DNA of 51,433 bases from Ghiorsea sp. (GTDB taxonomy: Bacteria; Pseudomonadota; Zetaproteobacteria; Mariprofundales; Mariprofundaceae): positions 1 to 51,433 of the forward strand of contig JAUZSH010000019.1 in assembly GCA_030949605.1 (NCBI GenBank), given 5' to 3'. Shown here in pieces: positions 18,714 through 27,995 of this stretch. The first letter of the stretch is position 1; each line of letters begins with the position of its first letter. The position numbers and the translations under genes were made by a program. The notes under the pieces are model-generated. The model saw only the letters and a program-made list of their open reading frames with translations, had not been told where the DNA came from and did no database searches.

Positions 18714-20300
18714 ATGAGTAATCAAGAGCAACAAAAACATGTGCAAGATGCCTTGAAGGCAAATCTTCGCTTACACCCCCCTAAAGTTGAATTGGGGCAA
18801 ATTGAAATGCTTAGCGATGCACTTTTAAGTAAGTTTGACGACCTCGAACAGCGACTTAACACATATATTTCAGGTGCATCGGATGGTGAGAAGCTGCGCA
18901 AGGGCATGCTGTCTTATTTGTCGCGTTTAAATGCAAACCCACTTATTCCATTACACTTCCGTTTGAAGGTTTTAAAGCGATTTGAAGGACAGCTTGACTT
19001 ATTTGATGCTGAAATGACGGCTGCCATTTTAAATGCTCATAAAATTGGTATTGATATCCTGCAAAAAGAGGCGCAGAGCGAAGCGGGTTACTATCCTATT
19101 TTGGTGAACATGATTGCTCACACTGTTGAGTTGGCAGGGCGTTTGATGCGAGATGATCTGGCTGAATACCAATCAGCAGCCATTATTACTGTACGCCAAG
19201 TGTTTGATTTGATGCGTTTAGGCATGATCATACTACCTGAATGCCCTGAAGATGAACGAAAACGATTTCATATGGCTGTGGCACGTTACGAACTATTACG
19301 TCAATTGGATTTTTTTAGTTTAACGATCAAAGAACAAGCCATGGTCATGGATGAATTGCAACATCACATTCAAATATTAAAGCCTTATTACTTAGCCAAA
19401 GGTGCAGCAAGGATTTCAGAGCTGCAGGGATATAGTTTGATGGTGACCAACCTCAGTCGTCCGCATGAGGCAGGCAAATTGCTGTCTGCCGCACCAAGCT
19501 CATCGGCAACAGATCATTTACTTATACCTATGGATGGCTTTATTGATAAGCTGGTGTCATCCATAGATTGTGCTGAAAAAGTACTTAGAAACCCTTTATT
19601 ACAAAGTAAAAACCTAAAAATTGAATCCGCTTTGACCACATCCGTTGTGGGTGGAAATGCTATTTTAGATGCCTTTCGTATTCAATCACGATGCCATGAA
19701 AGGTACGAATATGGCAATGCTAAGATGACAGTCGATTGGGGCTTGGTGGACTTGATGACGGTTGTGATTGAAGAAAATCTTGAGCAGCATGGTGTGGTTG
19801 CGTTAGGTTCAGAAGTTGCGGCTGCCTCCATTCTTTTGCAGGGATCGGCGTGGACAGTATTGAATATTAGTCAATCAGGTGTTGCTATTGAACGCATAAG
19901 CTCAGAAGCACCAAGCGGTCAGGTTGGGCACATGGTGGGTTTGAACTGGGCAGCGTATCGGGGTGAGCCTAGGTTCGCTTTTGTGCGCTGGATTCGTTAC
20001 CCGAGAACTGGTGAACAGCAGATAGGACTTGAGTTTTACATGCGAGAACATGTGGCTCTCAGAGCTGTGATGCTAAGTATTGGCAATACCCGCGAACACA
20101 AGCAATGGCCAGTATTGGCGAGCTTTGAAGAGGGAAATCAGCATACGATATTGTTTCCTGATGCTAATATTTTTGAGAGCTTGCTATTTTCTATTCAACG
20201 AGGTGTACAAAAAGACTTGTTTAAAGTGATAAAGATATTGGACAAAGGCAGTAATTACAGTTTATGTACTGTGGGAACAGCTCCTGAATTGGATATGTGA
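18714..20300 (+). CDS. Hypothetical protein with C-terminal PilZ-like domain
   Basis: 528 residues, cytoplasmic, mostly alpha-helical through the first 370 residues with no membrane segment. The C-terminal part has a PilZ-like pattern: TVLNISQSGVAIE at about 383, then GQVGHMVGLNW, FAFVRWIRY and QQIGLEFYM. In PilZ domains the (D/N)-x-S-x-x-G motif and an upstream RxxxR bind cyclic di-GMP. Here the first is present as NISQSG, but no clear RxxxR immediately precedes it, so ligand binding is uncertain. It lies between bioD and hemE with an AGGATGG sequence before the ATG. I cannot assign a function. Confidence 0.6.
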   Translation: MSNQEQQKHVQDALKANLRLHPPKVELGQIEMLSDALLSKFDDLEQRLNTYISGASDGEKLRKGMLSYLSRLNANPLIPLHFRLKVLKRFEGQLDLFDAEMTAAILNAHKIGIDILQKEAQSEAGYYPILVNMIAHTVELAGRLMRDDLAEYQSAAIITVRQVFDLMRLGMIILPECPEDERKRFHMAVARYELLRQLDFFSLTIKEQAMVMDELQHHIQILKPYYLAKGAARISELQGYSLMVTNLSRPHEAGKLLSAAPSSSATDHLLIPMDGFIDKLVSSIDCAEKVLRNPLLQSKNLKIESALTTSVVGGNAILDAFRIQSRCHERYEYGNAKMTVDWGLVDLMTVVIEENLEQHGVVALGSEVAAASILLQGSAWTVLNISQSGVAIERISSEAPSGQVGHMVGLNWAAYRGEPRFAFVRWIRYPRTGEQQIGLEFYMREHVALRAVMLSIGNTREHKQWPVLASFEEGNQHTILFPDANIFESLLFSIQRGVQKDLFKVIKILDKGSNYSLCTVGTAPELDM

Positions 20301-20385
20301 AATAGAAATTTTTCTAAGTTTTGATTGATGCTCATAATTATCATATAGTTGCTTTTTCATCCTATAAAATATGCTGAAGGGTACT

Positions 20386-21453
20386 ATGACTGAATTAAAG
20401 AATGATTTATTTTTACGCGCATGTTTGCGTCAAGATGTAGAGCGCACTCCAGTATGGATGATGCGCCAAGCAGGGCGTTATTTGCCTGAATATAGGGCGA
20501 CACGCGCCAAAGCTGGTGGTTTTTTGAAGCTTTGCCGCTCCCCTGAGTTATGCAGTGAAGTGACCTTGCAGCCCATTGATATTTTGGATGCCGATGCGGC
20601 GATTTTATTCTCGGATATTTTGGTTGTGCCTGAAGCGATGGGTATGGAACTTACTTTTGGCACTGGCGAAGGCCCAAAATTCCCACAACCTTTAACTTGT
20701 AAAGCTGATGTGGATAAACTTCCTGTATTGGATGACCCAACGCGTGAATTGGGTTATGTGATGAATGCAGTAAGCACCATTCGCCGTGACTTGAATGGTC
20801 GCGTACCTTTGATTGGTTTTGCAGGTAGTCCTTGGACATTGGCAACTTATATGGTTGAAGGTGGTGGCTCAAAAAACTTCTCGAAAGTGAAAGCCATGAT
20901 GTTTAACGAGCCAAAAACCATGCACTTGTTGCTTGAAAAATTGGCAGATTCCGTGGCTGCATATTTGAATGGTCAAATTGCTGCGGGCGCACAAGCGGTA
21001 CAAATCTTTGATACTTGGGGCGGCATTCTTAATACCCGTGATTATAAAGACTTCTCATTGCAATATATGGAAAGAATTGTATCGCAACTTACCCGTGAAC
21101 ACGATGGTCGCAAAGTGCCTGTAATCTTATATTCTAAAGGCGGCATGGGTTGGCTTGAAGCCATGGCAGACACAGGTTGTGATGTGCTTGGTTTGGATTG
21201 GTCGATTGATATTGATGAAGCGCGCCGTCGCGTGGGTGATAAAGTTGCCTTGCAAGGCAATATGGATCCAACCATGTTGTATGCCAACCCTGAAAAAATT
21301 CGCACTGAAGTGAAAGATATTTTAGCCAAATTTGGGCATGGTAATGGGCATGTGTTCAACCTTGGTCATGGTATTACCCCAGACGTGCCACCCGAACACG
21401 CGATTGAATTCTTTAAAGCGGTGCGTGAAGAGTCTGTCCAATACCATAAATAA
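20386..21453 (+). CDS. hemE: Uroporphyrinogen III decarboxylase
   Basis: 355 residues. It removes four acetate carboxyls from uroporphyrinogen III to give coproporphyrinogen III on the haem branch. It has the [18 protein letters not shown] signature (substrate Arg and Asp side), [31 protein letters not shown], and the late [15 protein letters not shown] and [10 protein letters not shown] motifs. The ATG at 20386 follows a GAAGGG sequence at proper spacing. The in-frame ATG at 20371 has none and would add LKGT-type residues not typical of the family. The stop overlaps the ribE start by 1 bp, tying haem and flavin genes into one operon. Confidence 0.97.
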   Translation: MTELKNDLFLRACLRQDVERTPVWMMRQAGRYLPEYRATRAKAGGFLKLCRSPELCSEVTLQPIDILDADAAILFSDILVVPEAMGMELTFGTGEGPKFPQPLTCKADVDKLPVLDDPTRELGYVMNAVSTIRRDLNGRVPLIGFAGSPWTLATYMVEGGGSKNFSKVKAMMFNEPKTMHLLLEKLADSVAAYLNGQIAAGAQAVQIFDTWGGILNTRDYKDFSLQYMERIVSQLTREHDGRKVPVILYSKGGMGWLEAMADTGCDVLGLDWSIDIDEARRRVGDKVALQGNMDPTMLYANPEKIRTEVKDILAKFGHGNGHVFNLGHGITPDVPPEHAIEFFKAVREESVQYHK

Positions 21454-22067
21454 TGTTTACAGGTATTGTGCAAGATGTGGGTGTGGTTGATGCGTTGACG
21501 CATGAGCAACATCAATCGCTATTTGTGTTTGCAACCAAGCTAGACATGTCTGCATGGCACAGAGGTGATTCCGTCGCTGTGGATGGTTGTTGTTTGACAA
21601 TAACAGACTTCCCTGATGCCAAGCAAAAGCTTTGGGCGGCAACACTATCCCCTGAGACTATGAGCTTGACGCGGTTTTCCGAGGTGAACATCGGTGATAA
21701 GGTTAACTTAGAACCTGCTTTGCGTATGGGTGATGCTTTGGGTGGGCATATGGTTAGCGGGCATATTGATGATGTGGCAAAAGTTGTGTCAATGACTGAT
21801 GTGGGTGAGCACAAACAAATTACGTTTGAAGTGCCTGATGGCTTGAAACAATATGTGGTGGTTAAAGGCTCAGTCACCCTCAATGGCGTGAGTTTAACGG
21901 TGAATACGGTTGAAGGTCATCAGTTTAGCGTCAACTTGATTCCGCATACTTTAGAACATACCAATCTGCATGAATTAGAAAAAGGTGATAGGGTAAACCT
22001 TGAAACTGACCTTTTGGGTCGATACGTTGAACGTATTTTAAACTGTAAAACACAGGAGCAGACATGA
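21453..22067 (+). CDS. ribE: Riboflavin synthase, alpha chain
   Basis: 204 residues. It performs dismutation of two 6,7-dimethyl-8-ribityllumazine molecules to riboflavin. It has two lumazine-binding barrels in tandem, the first starting [12 protein letters not shown] (with CCLTITDF) and the second with GGHMVSGHIDD and VTLNGVSLTVN, the usual duplicated pattern. The start overlaps hemE by 1 bp, and the end overlaps ribBA by 4 bp (ATGA). No FMN riboswitch is visible upstream, and the operon context with hemE leaves little room for one. Confidence 0.97.
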   Translation: MFTGIVQDVGVVDALTHEQHQSLFVFATKLDMSAWHRGDSVAVDGCCLTITDFPDAKQKLWAATLSPETMSLTRFSEVNIGDKVNLEPALRMGDALGGHMVSGHIDDVAKVVSMTDVGEHKQITFEVPDGLKQYVVVKGSVTLNGVSLTVNTVEGHQFSVNLIPHTLEHTNLHELEKGDRVNLETDLLGRYVERILNCKTQEQT

Positions 22068-23299
22068 GTCTCGACCCTTGCCAAGAACTGATTGAAGAAT
22101 TGCGTGCAGGTCGCATGATTATCCTTGCTGATGATGAAGACAGGGAAAATGAAGGCGACTTGGTGATGGCTGCTGAATGGGTCACACCCGAAGCCATTAA
22201 CTTTATGGCGACTCACGGTCGTGGTTTGATTTGTTTAACGCTTGAAGAAGCGCAAGTGGATAAGCTTGGTTTGCCCTTGATGACCCAGAATATCAATTCC
22301 AAGTTCAAAACCAATTTTACGGTATCCATTGAAGCAGCAGAAGGTGTAACTACGGGTATTTCTGCGTTTGATAGAGCGCACACCATCCGTACAGCGATTA
22401 AAGATGATGCGGTGGCTGAAGATATTCATACGCCGGGGCATGTGTTTCCGCTCAAGGGGCAAGAAGGTGGTGTGTTGGTGCGCGCAGGGCATACTGAAGC
22501 CAGTATTGATTTGGCAAGACTTGCTGGGCTAAAACCCGCAGGTGTGATTTGTGAAATTATGAACGAAGATGGCTCTATGGCGCGTATGCCTGAGCTGAAA
22601 AAGTTTGCTAAGAAACATGGTATTAAGATTGGTTGTATTGCTGATTTGATTTCGCATCGTCTTAAACATGACTCTCTCGTTAAAAGAGAAGTCGAAGTGC
22701 GTTTGCCCACTGAATTTGGTGATTTTCAAATGATTGGTTTTAGCAACCTTGTGGATGATGCTGAACATGTCGCATTGGTGATGGGAACGCCTACGGCTGA
22801 AGAGCCATGTTTGGTTCGCGTGCACTCTGAATGTTTAACGGGTGATGTGTTTACCTCACGCCGTTGTGACTGCGGTTCACAACTTCATGCGGCGATGAAA
22901 CAAATTGCCGAAGCAGGTTCGGGTGTATTGTTGTATTTACGCCAAGAAGGGCGTGGCATTGGTTTATTTAATAAGTTACGTGCTTATTCGTTGCAAGATG
23001 CAGGGCATGATACAGTGGAAGCCAATCAAAAATTAGGCTTTAAGGCAGACTTGCGAGACTATGGTATTGGCGCACAAATTTTACGCTCACTGGGTTTACG
23101 TAAACTAAAGCTATTGACCAATAACCCAAAGAAAATCATAGCTTTGGATGGTTATGGTTTGGAAGTGGTCGAGCGCATACAATTGGCAGCGTTTGCCCAT
23201 GAAGATAATATTCATTATTTAACCACCAAACGTGATAAAATGGGTCATTTGTTTGATGCCTTAGATAACAACAAACATGGAGAAACCAATGAGTCTTGA
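22064..23299 (+). CDS. ribBA: Bifunctional DHBP synthase / GTP cyclohydrolase II
   Basis: 411 residues. The N-terminal RibB half makes 3,4-dihydroxy-2-butanone-4-phosphate (DDEDRENEGDLVMAAEWV, HTPGHVFPL, GHTEASIDLARL). The C-terminal RibA half opens GTP, with the zinc cysteines in VHSECLTGDVFTSRRCDCGSQL and the catalytic EGRGIG region (about 307-312). Both active sites look complete, so this one protein supplies both precursors for the lumazine step. It overlaps ribE by 4 bp and ribH by 11 bp. Confidence 0.97.
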   Translation: MSLDPCQELIEELRAGRMIILADDEDRENEGDLVMAAEWVTPEAINFMATHGRGLICLTLEEAQVDKLGLPLMTQNINSKFKTNFTVSIEAAEGVTTGISAFDRAHTIRTAIKDDAVAEDIHTPGHVFPLKGQEGGVLVRAGHTEASIDLARLAGLKPAGVICEIMNEDGSMARMPELKKFAKKHGIKIGCIADLISHRLKHDSLVKREVEVRLPTEFGDFQMIGFSNLVDDAEHVALVMGTPTAEEPCLVRVHSECLTGDVFTSRRCDCGSQLHAAMKQIAEAGSGVLLYLRQEGRGIGLFNKLRAYSLQDAGHDTVEANQKLGFKADLRDYGIGAQILRSLGLRKLKLLTNNPKKIIALDGYGLEVVERIQLAAFAHEDNIHYLTTKRDKMGHLFDALDNNKHGETNES

Positions 23300-23783
23300 T
23301 GCTCCAACATTAGAGGGTACGGTGGATGCAACGGGGTTGCGTATTGGCATTGTGGCGGCACGTTTTAATGAAGGCATTACCCATGCTTTAACCGATGGTG
23401 CAGTTGCAGCATTAAAAAAACACGGCGCAAGTGATGAAAATATTACAGTTGTTCGCGTGGCGGGCGCACTAGAAATTGGCACGATTGCGCAGCGTATGGC
23501 AAAGTCACACGCTTATGATGTGATTGTATGTTTGGGTTGTGTGATTCGCGGTGGTACAGCACACTTTGATTATGTATGCCAAGGTGCAATGGATGCGATT
23601 AATCATATTGCAGAACGTGGTGATATTGGTGTGGGTAATGGTGTGCTTACAGTCGATACCTTAACCCAAGCCGAAGAAAGAACAGGTGGCGCACACGGAC
23701 ATAAAGGTGCTGAAGCAGCCCTGACAGCCGTGGAAGTTGCCCAAATATTAAAGAATTTAGAACCTATGGTGGAATCTGCATGA
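23289..23783 (+). CDS. ribH: 6,7-dimethyl-8-ribityllumazine synthase
   Basis: 164 residues from the ATG at 23289 (MSLDAPTLEG), chosen because GGAGA lies 5-6 bp upstream. An in-frame ATG at 23277 has no ribosome site. It condenses the DHBP and pyrimidine precursors in an icosahedral or pentameric shell. Typical motifs are GIVAARFNEGITHALTDGA, VAGALEIGTIAQRMA, CLGCVIRGGTAHFDYV and the C-terminal GVLTVDTLTQAEERTGG...HKGAEAA. The start lies inside the ribBA 3' end, and the stop overlaps nusB by 4 bp. Confidence 0.96.
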   Translation: MSLDAPTLEGTVDATGLRIGIVAARFNEGITHALTDGAVAALKKHGASDENITVVRVAGALEIGTIAQRMAKSHAYDVIVCLGCVIRGGTAHFDYVCQGAMDAINHIAERGDIGVGNGVLTVDTLTQAEERTGGAHGHKGAEAALTAVEVAQILKNLEPMVESA

Positions 23784-24238
23784 GTCACTCGACAAGAAAG
23801 AAAAAAAGCCCTAATCGGCACATGGCGAGAGAGTCTGCCGTGGAAGCATTATATGCGTGGCACAATGGGGGTAACGATATGGCGATGGTTCCCAGTATTT
23901 TAGCCGATCGGTTGCAGCAAGATGAAAAACGTGGGCAAGATGAAGATTATTTGCGTGAAATCGTTCATGGTGTCAGCGGAAACTGTGAGTCTGTGGATGA
24001 CATGATTGGTCAAGCTGTGCAAGGGCGTAGTTTAAAAAGTATTGCCCATGTCGAGCTGAATATCTTAAGGATTGCGGTGTGGGAGTTAAAGAATCGTTTA
24101 GAAATTCCTTATAAAGTAATTATTAATGAGGCTTTAGAATTAACACGAGCATATGCTGATGAACCATCGCGTGGTTTTATCAATGGTGTTTTGGATAAGG
24201 TTGCACAGCAGCTTCGAGCTAAGGAAATCAAGAAATAA
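23780..24238 (+). CDS. nusB: Transcription antitermination factor NusB
   Basis: 152 residues, all alpha-helical. It binds boxA RNA with NusE (S10) in rRNA antitermination. The family begins with an Arg-rich helix and here reads SPNRHMARESAVEALYAWH. It continues with DEDYLREIVHGV, LKSIAHVELNILRIAVWEL and VIINEALELTRAYADEPSRGFINGVLDKVA, which are characteristic. Translationally coupled to ribH by an ATGA overlap, the common ribH-nusB arrangement. Last gene of the hemE-rib operon; a MITE begins 12 bp after its stop. Confidence 0.96.
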   Translation: MSHSTRKKKSPNRHMARESAVEALYAWHNGGNDMAMVPSILADRLQQDEKRGQDEDYLREIVHGVSGNCESVDDMIGQAVQGRSLKSIAHVELNILRIAVWELKNRLEIPYKVIINEALELTRAYADEPSRGFINGVLDKVAQQLRAKEIKK

Positions 24239-24249
24239 CTTCAAGTTTT

Positions 24250-24418
24250 CTAGCTCGAATTATTCATGAATCGTTGTGATAATCACGTAGAACCTTTGTT
24301 TGCAACGGGTTTTTCTGAAAGAGTTCGTAGCCACTGCTTACGGGCTATTGAGGAAAGATTTGTTGCGAGTAAAGGGGCAAGCGAGGGCGCAGCAGCATTT
24401 ATGAATTATTCGGGCTAG
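24250..24418. mobile_element. 169-bp MITE, copy A
   Basis: The terminal inverted repeats are CTAGCTCGAATTATTCATGA and the complement of CTAGCCCGAATAATTCATAA. It has the same length and much sequence identity, in reverse orientation, as 36458-36626. No coding capacity. It lies between nusB and the zinc-ribbon gene. Confidence 0.8.
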
Positions 24419-24450
24419 GTGTGGGTGAGAGGGTATAGAGGGAGGCCATT

Positions 24451-25275
24451 TTGGAATACATTGAGTGTAAGCATTGTGGCAAACGGTATGCTGCTAGTCG
24501 CATCAAAAATAATATCGGTAGTTATATTCGGTGTGATAATTGCTTAGAAAAGTTTCAAGCGACTGTCAAAAATATAAAGCGAAAAAAAAATTCCAATATA
24601 GAAAAATTTTGGGACCCAACGTTAACCGCAGCACCTAAACATGCGCAGAAGTCCTTTGAAAAAAGTGAGGCTCTTTTGCAGGCAGAGTCAGATCACTTAC
24701 CCGAACAAGAAGTTGAAGTAATCACTGATACTGATGAACGAAGAAGTAGCATTGCAGATTGGAATCCAGCCGAGACTATGCCTGAAACCTCATCTGAAGA
24801 AGGCGAACATCCAAAAAACTTGCCTGATGACAAGGCTCAAGCCCAAGCAGAGGTAACACTTCAAGACATACGGCAAACCAAGAGAAAAAAACTTATGGTT
24901 TATGCTCTTTTGGTTACTGCATTGACCTTGCTTGGTTTGTCGCTATGGATACTATTTTCAGATGATGAACCCAAAAATCTGGCAGTACAACATATTCAAG
25001 TTGTGCCACGACTTAGCCCTGAGGATATCGATAAAAAAAGTGTTGAGTGCAGAGCTGCTGCTGCAAGGCAATGGTGGCTGGATTATAAAGCTATGCATCA
25101 GGATTACGATGCAAAAACATTGATCAACATGATACAACAAGCGAAAATTAGGGAAGAAGACGTGAAGGTCGCATGCAGAAACACTAAGCTATTAGAAGTG
25201 ATTCTTGATGCAGCCACCCAAGGTGAAAAACCCGACTGGTTTGCTTCGGAAATTCAAGCCATTTCTCAAAAGTAA
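24451..25275 (+). CDS. Zinc-ribbon, single-pass membrane protein of unknown function
   Basis: 274 residues from a TTG preceded by AGGGAGG. A Cys-x2-Cys pair at residues 6 and 9 (ECKHCGKRY) and a second at 28 and 31 (RCDNC) form an N-terminal zinc ribbon of the MJ0042/DUF3426 type. An acidic, disordered linker (about 55-140) leads to one transmembrane helix (LMVYALLVTALTLLGLSLWILF, about 148-169). The remaining about 100 residues would lie outside the cytoplasm and contain three Cys. The ribbon plus single helix arrangement is shared with putative regulators, but no partner is indicated here. Function not assigned. Confidence 0.6.
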   Translation: MEYIECKHCGKRYAASRIKNNIGSYIRCDNCLEKFQATVKNIKRKKNSNIEKFWDPTLTAAPKHAQKSFEKSEALLQAESDHLPEQEVEVITDTDERRSSIADWNPAETMPETSSEEGEHPKNLPDDKAQAQAEVTLQDIRQTKRKKLMVYALLVTALTLLGLSLWILFSDDEPKNLAVQHIQVVPRLSPEDIDKKSVECRAAAARQWWLDYKAMHQDYDAKTLINMIQQAKIREEDVKVACRNTKLLEVILDAATQGEKPDWFASEIQAISQK

Positions 25276-25280
25276 CCTAT

Positions 25281-25304
25281 ATTCCCATGCTGAAACATGG
25301 GAAT
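25281..25304 (+). terminator. Hairpin after the zinc-ribbon gene
   Basis: Perfect 9-bp stem ATTCCCATG/CATGGGAAT with loop CTGAAA, five bases after the stop codon. It has no T-run, so it may protect the 3' end or act weakly as a terminator. Confidence 0.45.
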
Positions 25305-25312
25305 GCATATCT

Positions 25313-25736
25313 GAGACCTCTGCACCATAGTAATTTTTTGAGCGAATCAAGGCAAAAATAAGGATGAAACCGCAGTTTATTGGTAATAACCGACATTCCG
25401 CACCCCTAAATCAATATTACTTTATTTAATTTATCTATATTTTTCAACAGGTTAGAAAAATGAGGCTATTTCGCTAAGCTGTGCCACCTCTCATGAAAGG
25501 TATATTTGAGGGTAAATGACTAAAATTATGAATAATCCTCTTGTCATGAGGGCTAAAGTCACAAGCAATGTATTACCATAATAAGCTTGTTTAGCGTTGA
25601 AAACATTATGTTTTCATGTCTTTTCATTAAATACCAAAAATCAAAATAAAGGGTGCGGAATGTCGGTAATAAATGAGGACTGAAGGCTTATTTTTAACGC
25701 AGATGCAGCCAAAAAAGTGCACGGTGCAGAGGTCTC
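25313..25736. mobile_element. Outer MITE upstream of dnaK (141 bp before interruption)
   Basis: The terminal repeats are GAGACCTCTGCAC (25313-25325) and GTGCAGAGGTCTC (25724-25736), flanked by a 5-bp direct repeat TATCT (25308-25312 and 25737-25741). The ends look like those of an IS5-type element. Removing the nested MITE and its 6-bp duplication leaves about 141 bp with no gene. Confidence 0.8.
25390..25666. mobile_element. 277-bp MITE nested in the outer MITE, derived from the IS3-type element
   Basis: Ends CCGACATTCCGCACCCCT and AAGGGTGCGGAATGTCGG. Its first about 70 bp match the left end of the IS3-type element at 12623 almost base for base. It is flanked by TAATAA on both sides (25384-25389, 25667-25672; a 3-bp TAA duplication is also possible). 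It has no transposase and would be mobilised in trans. The IS3 copy here has lost its right end, so another source would be needed. Confidence 0.82.
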
Positions 25737-25795
25737 TATCTAGAAAATGATTGATAATTTTCTATCGCTCACTATCTGGATGAATCTCCCGTATG

Positions 25796-25829
25796 GTCAT
25801 TGCTACGCTCTCGCCTACGCGAGCATGAC
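25796..25829. repeat. Palindromic repeat upstream of dnaK
   Basis: The arms GTCATTGCT and AGCATGAC enclose TACGCTCTCGCCTACGCG, which can itself pair (GCTCGCGTAGGCGAGAGC). It resembles the dispersed extragenic palindromes common in proteobacterial genomes. Confidence 0.5.
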
Positions 25830-25879
25830 AGACTTCTGATGTTATGCTCAACATCAGTTACCAGCATTTTTATTAAGGG

Positions 25880-25910
25880 GTTGAAAATGATTTCTAGCAT
25901 CCTTATCTAG
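25880..25910 (+). promoter_or_regulatory. Candidate heat-shock (sigma32-type) promoter of dnaK
   Basis: GTTGAAA is followed after 13 bases by TCCTTATCTA, about 50 bp before the dnaK ATG. This is a partial match to the sigma32 consensus CTTGAAA-N11-16-CCCCATNT. It lies downstream of the MITE pair, so native regulation could persist. Confidence 0.4.
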
Positions 25911-25960
25911 TTAAGTAAGTACAGTATATTAAAGATTAGATTAACGTAGGAGAGAAGGCA

Positions 25961-27883
25961 ATGGCAAAAGTAATTGGTATAGATTTAGGAACCACAAACT
26001 CATGTGTGGCAGTGATGGAAGGTGATACAGCAAAAGTTATTCCAAACAGTGAAGGGGATAACACCACACCATCTATTGTAGGTTTTACTGGTGATGAACG
26101 CTTGGTCGGCGCTGCGGCAAAACGTCAAATGGTGACCAACCCAGAAAAAACATTTCATGCAGTCAAACGTTTGCTTGGGCGTAAATTTGGCTCGGAAGAA
26201 ACCAACCATCATAAGAAGTTGGTATCTTATCCTATCGTTGCCGCAGACAATGGTGATGCTTGGGTGGAAGTTGACGGCAAGAAAATGAGTCCGCAAGAAG
26301 TTTCAGCCATCACCTTGCAAAAAATGAAATCAACAGCGGAAGATTATTTGGGCGAAACAGTCACTGACGCAGTGATTACAGTGCCTGCATACTTTAATGA
26401 TTCACAACGTCAAGCGACCAAAGATGCAGGAGCTATTGCGGGTTTGAATGTGTTGCGTATTGTCAATGAGCCAACGGCTGCAGCACTGGCGTATGGTCTT
26501 GATAAAACAGAAGAAAACCACTTGATTGCAGTGTATGACCTTGGTGGTGGCACATTCGATATTTCAATTCTTGAAATTGGTGATGGCGTGTTTGAAGTGA
26601 AAGCAACCAATGGTGATACTTTCCTTGGTGGTGAAGATTTTGACCAAGTATTGATTCAATATTTAGCAGATGAATTTAAAAAAGAACACGGTGTTGATTT
26701 AACAACCGATACATTGGCATTGCAGCGTTTGCGTGAAGCGGCAGAGAAAGCCAAAATCGAATTGTCTTCAGGTCAGCAAACTGAAGTGAACCTTCCGTTT
26801 ATCACGGCAGATGCTTCAGGACCAAAACACTTATTAACTAAAATATCGCGTGCGAAATTTGAATCTTTGGTGGGTGATCTGGTTGAAGCATCATTGAAAC
26901 CATGCGCCCAAGCCTTAAAAGATGCTGGCGTGTCTGCTTCTGATGTGCATGAAGTGGTGTTGGTGGGTGGTCAAACCCGTATGCCTTTGGTACAAGAAAA
27001 AGTGAAAGCATTTTTTGGTACTGAACCACATAGAGGTGTGAACCCTGATGAAGTGGTCGCGATTGGTGCTGCGATTCAAGGTGCGATTTTGACAGGTGAT
27101 GTGACAGATGTGTTACTACTTGATGTGACACCATTGTCTTTGGGTATTGAAGTTGAAGGTGGTTTGTTCAATAAAATCATTGAGAAAAATACAACGATTC
27201 CTACTAAGAAATCGCAAACTTACACCACGGCAGCAGACAACCAAACGGCTGTAACCATTAAAGTGGCACAAGGTGAACGTGAAATCTTCTCGGCAAACAA
27301 AGAGCTTGGTTTGTTTAATCTTGAAGGTATTGCGCCAGCAGCACGTGGCACACCGCAAGTGGAAGTAACCTTTGATATTGATGCCAACGGTATTATTCAT
27401 GTTCATGCCAAAGATAAAGGCACGGGCAAAGAAACTTCAATTCGCATTGAATCAGGTTCAGGCTTGAGCGAAGCAGAAATTGAAAAAATGAAGCAAGATG
27501 CTGAAACACATGCAGAAGAAGATGCGAAGTTGAAAGAAAACATTGAAGCAAAAAATCGCGCTGACCAACTCGTGTTTGCCACTGAAAAGTCTTTGGCAGA
27601 ACACAGTGATGCAGTAGATGAAGCAACGGTAACTGCGATTAAAGAAGCTTTGGAAGTATTAAAAGAAGCACTGAAAGGTGATGATTTTGATGCCATCAAA
27701 GCCGCTGAAGAAGACTTGGGTAAAAAATCGCAAAAACTTGGCGAAGCGGTATACCAAAAGATGCAAGCCGAACAAGCTGAGCAAGATGCAGGCACGGCAA
27801 ACGCAGCAGAAGCACCATCATCAAAAGCTAAAGATGATGATATTTTGGATGCTGAAGTTGTGGACGAAAAAAGTAAAAAATAA
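25961..27883 (+). CDS. dnaK: Molecular chaperone DnaK (Hsp70)
   Basis: 640 residues. The N-terminal ATPase contains [54 protein letters not shown] and [16 protein letters not shown]. The linker is [19 protein letters not shown]. The substrate domain and lid follow, ending in an acidic [16 protein letters not shown] tail. Length and motifs are those of proteobacterial DnaK. It binds exposed hydrophobic segments, with DnaJ and GrpE as partners; grpE is not in this window. Strong ribosome site GGAGAGAAGG. dnaJ follows after 112 bp containing a terminator-like hairpin. Confidence 0.99.
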   Translation: MAKVIGIDLGTTNSCVAVMEGDTAKVIPNSEGDNTTPSIVGFTGDERLVGAAAKRQMVTNPEKTFHAVKRLLGRKFGSEETNHHKKLVSYPIVAADNGDAWVEVDGKKMSPQEVSAITLQKMKSTAEDYLGETVTDAVITVPAYFNDSQRQATKDAGAIAGLNVLRIVNEPTAAALAYGLDKTEENHLIAVYDLGGGTFDISILEIGDGVFEVKATNGDTFLGGEDFDQVLIQYLADEFKKEHGVDLTTDTLALQRLREAAEKAKIELSSGQQTEVNLPFITADASGPKHLLTKISRAKFESLVGDLVEASLKPCAQALKDAGVSASDVHEVVLVGGQTRMPLVQEKVKAFFGTEPHRGVNPDEVVAIGAAIQGAILTGDVTDVLLLDVTPLSLGIEVEGGLFNKIIEKNTTIPTKKSQTYTTAADNQTAVTIKVAQGEREIFSANKELGLFNLEGIAPAARGTPQVEVTFDIDANGIIHVHAKDKGTGKETSIRIESGSGLSEAEIEKMKQDAETHAEEDAKLKENIEAKNRADQLVFATEKSLAEHSDAVDEATVTAIKEALEVLKEALKGDDFDAIKAAEEDLGKKSQKLGEAVYQKMQAEQAEQDAGTANAAEAPSSKAKDDDILDAEVVDEKSKK

Positions 27884-27916
27884 GTCCTGCTTAGGCACTG
27901 TGGCTTAATCATAGCG

Positions 27917-27956
27917 AGGGGTGGGGTTGAAAAACTCCACTCCTTTTGCATTTTTA
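27917..27956 (+). terminator. Intrinsic terminator between dnaK and dnaJ
   Basis: A 12-bp stem AGGGGTGGGGTT/AACTCCACTCCT, fully paired in RNA if G-U pairs are allowed, with a GAAA tetraloop and then TTTTGCATTTTT. It should reduce read-through into dnaJ, giving more DnaK than DnaJ. Confidence 0.75.
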
Positions 27957-27995
27957 GAATATTTTAATGTGTTGGAAAACATGTAGGAGTTTTGG

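Noticed and set aside
21400-21470. FMN riboswitch before ribE
   Set aside because: hemE and ribE overlap by 1 bp and no RFN-like conserved blocks are seen.
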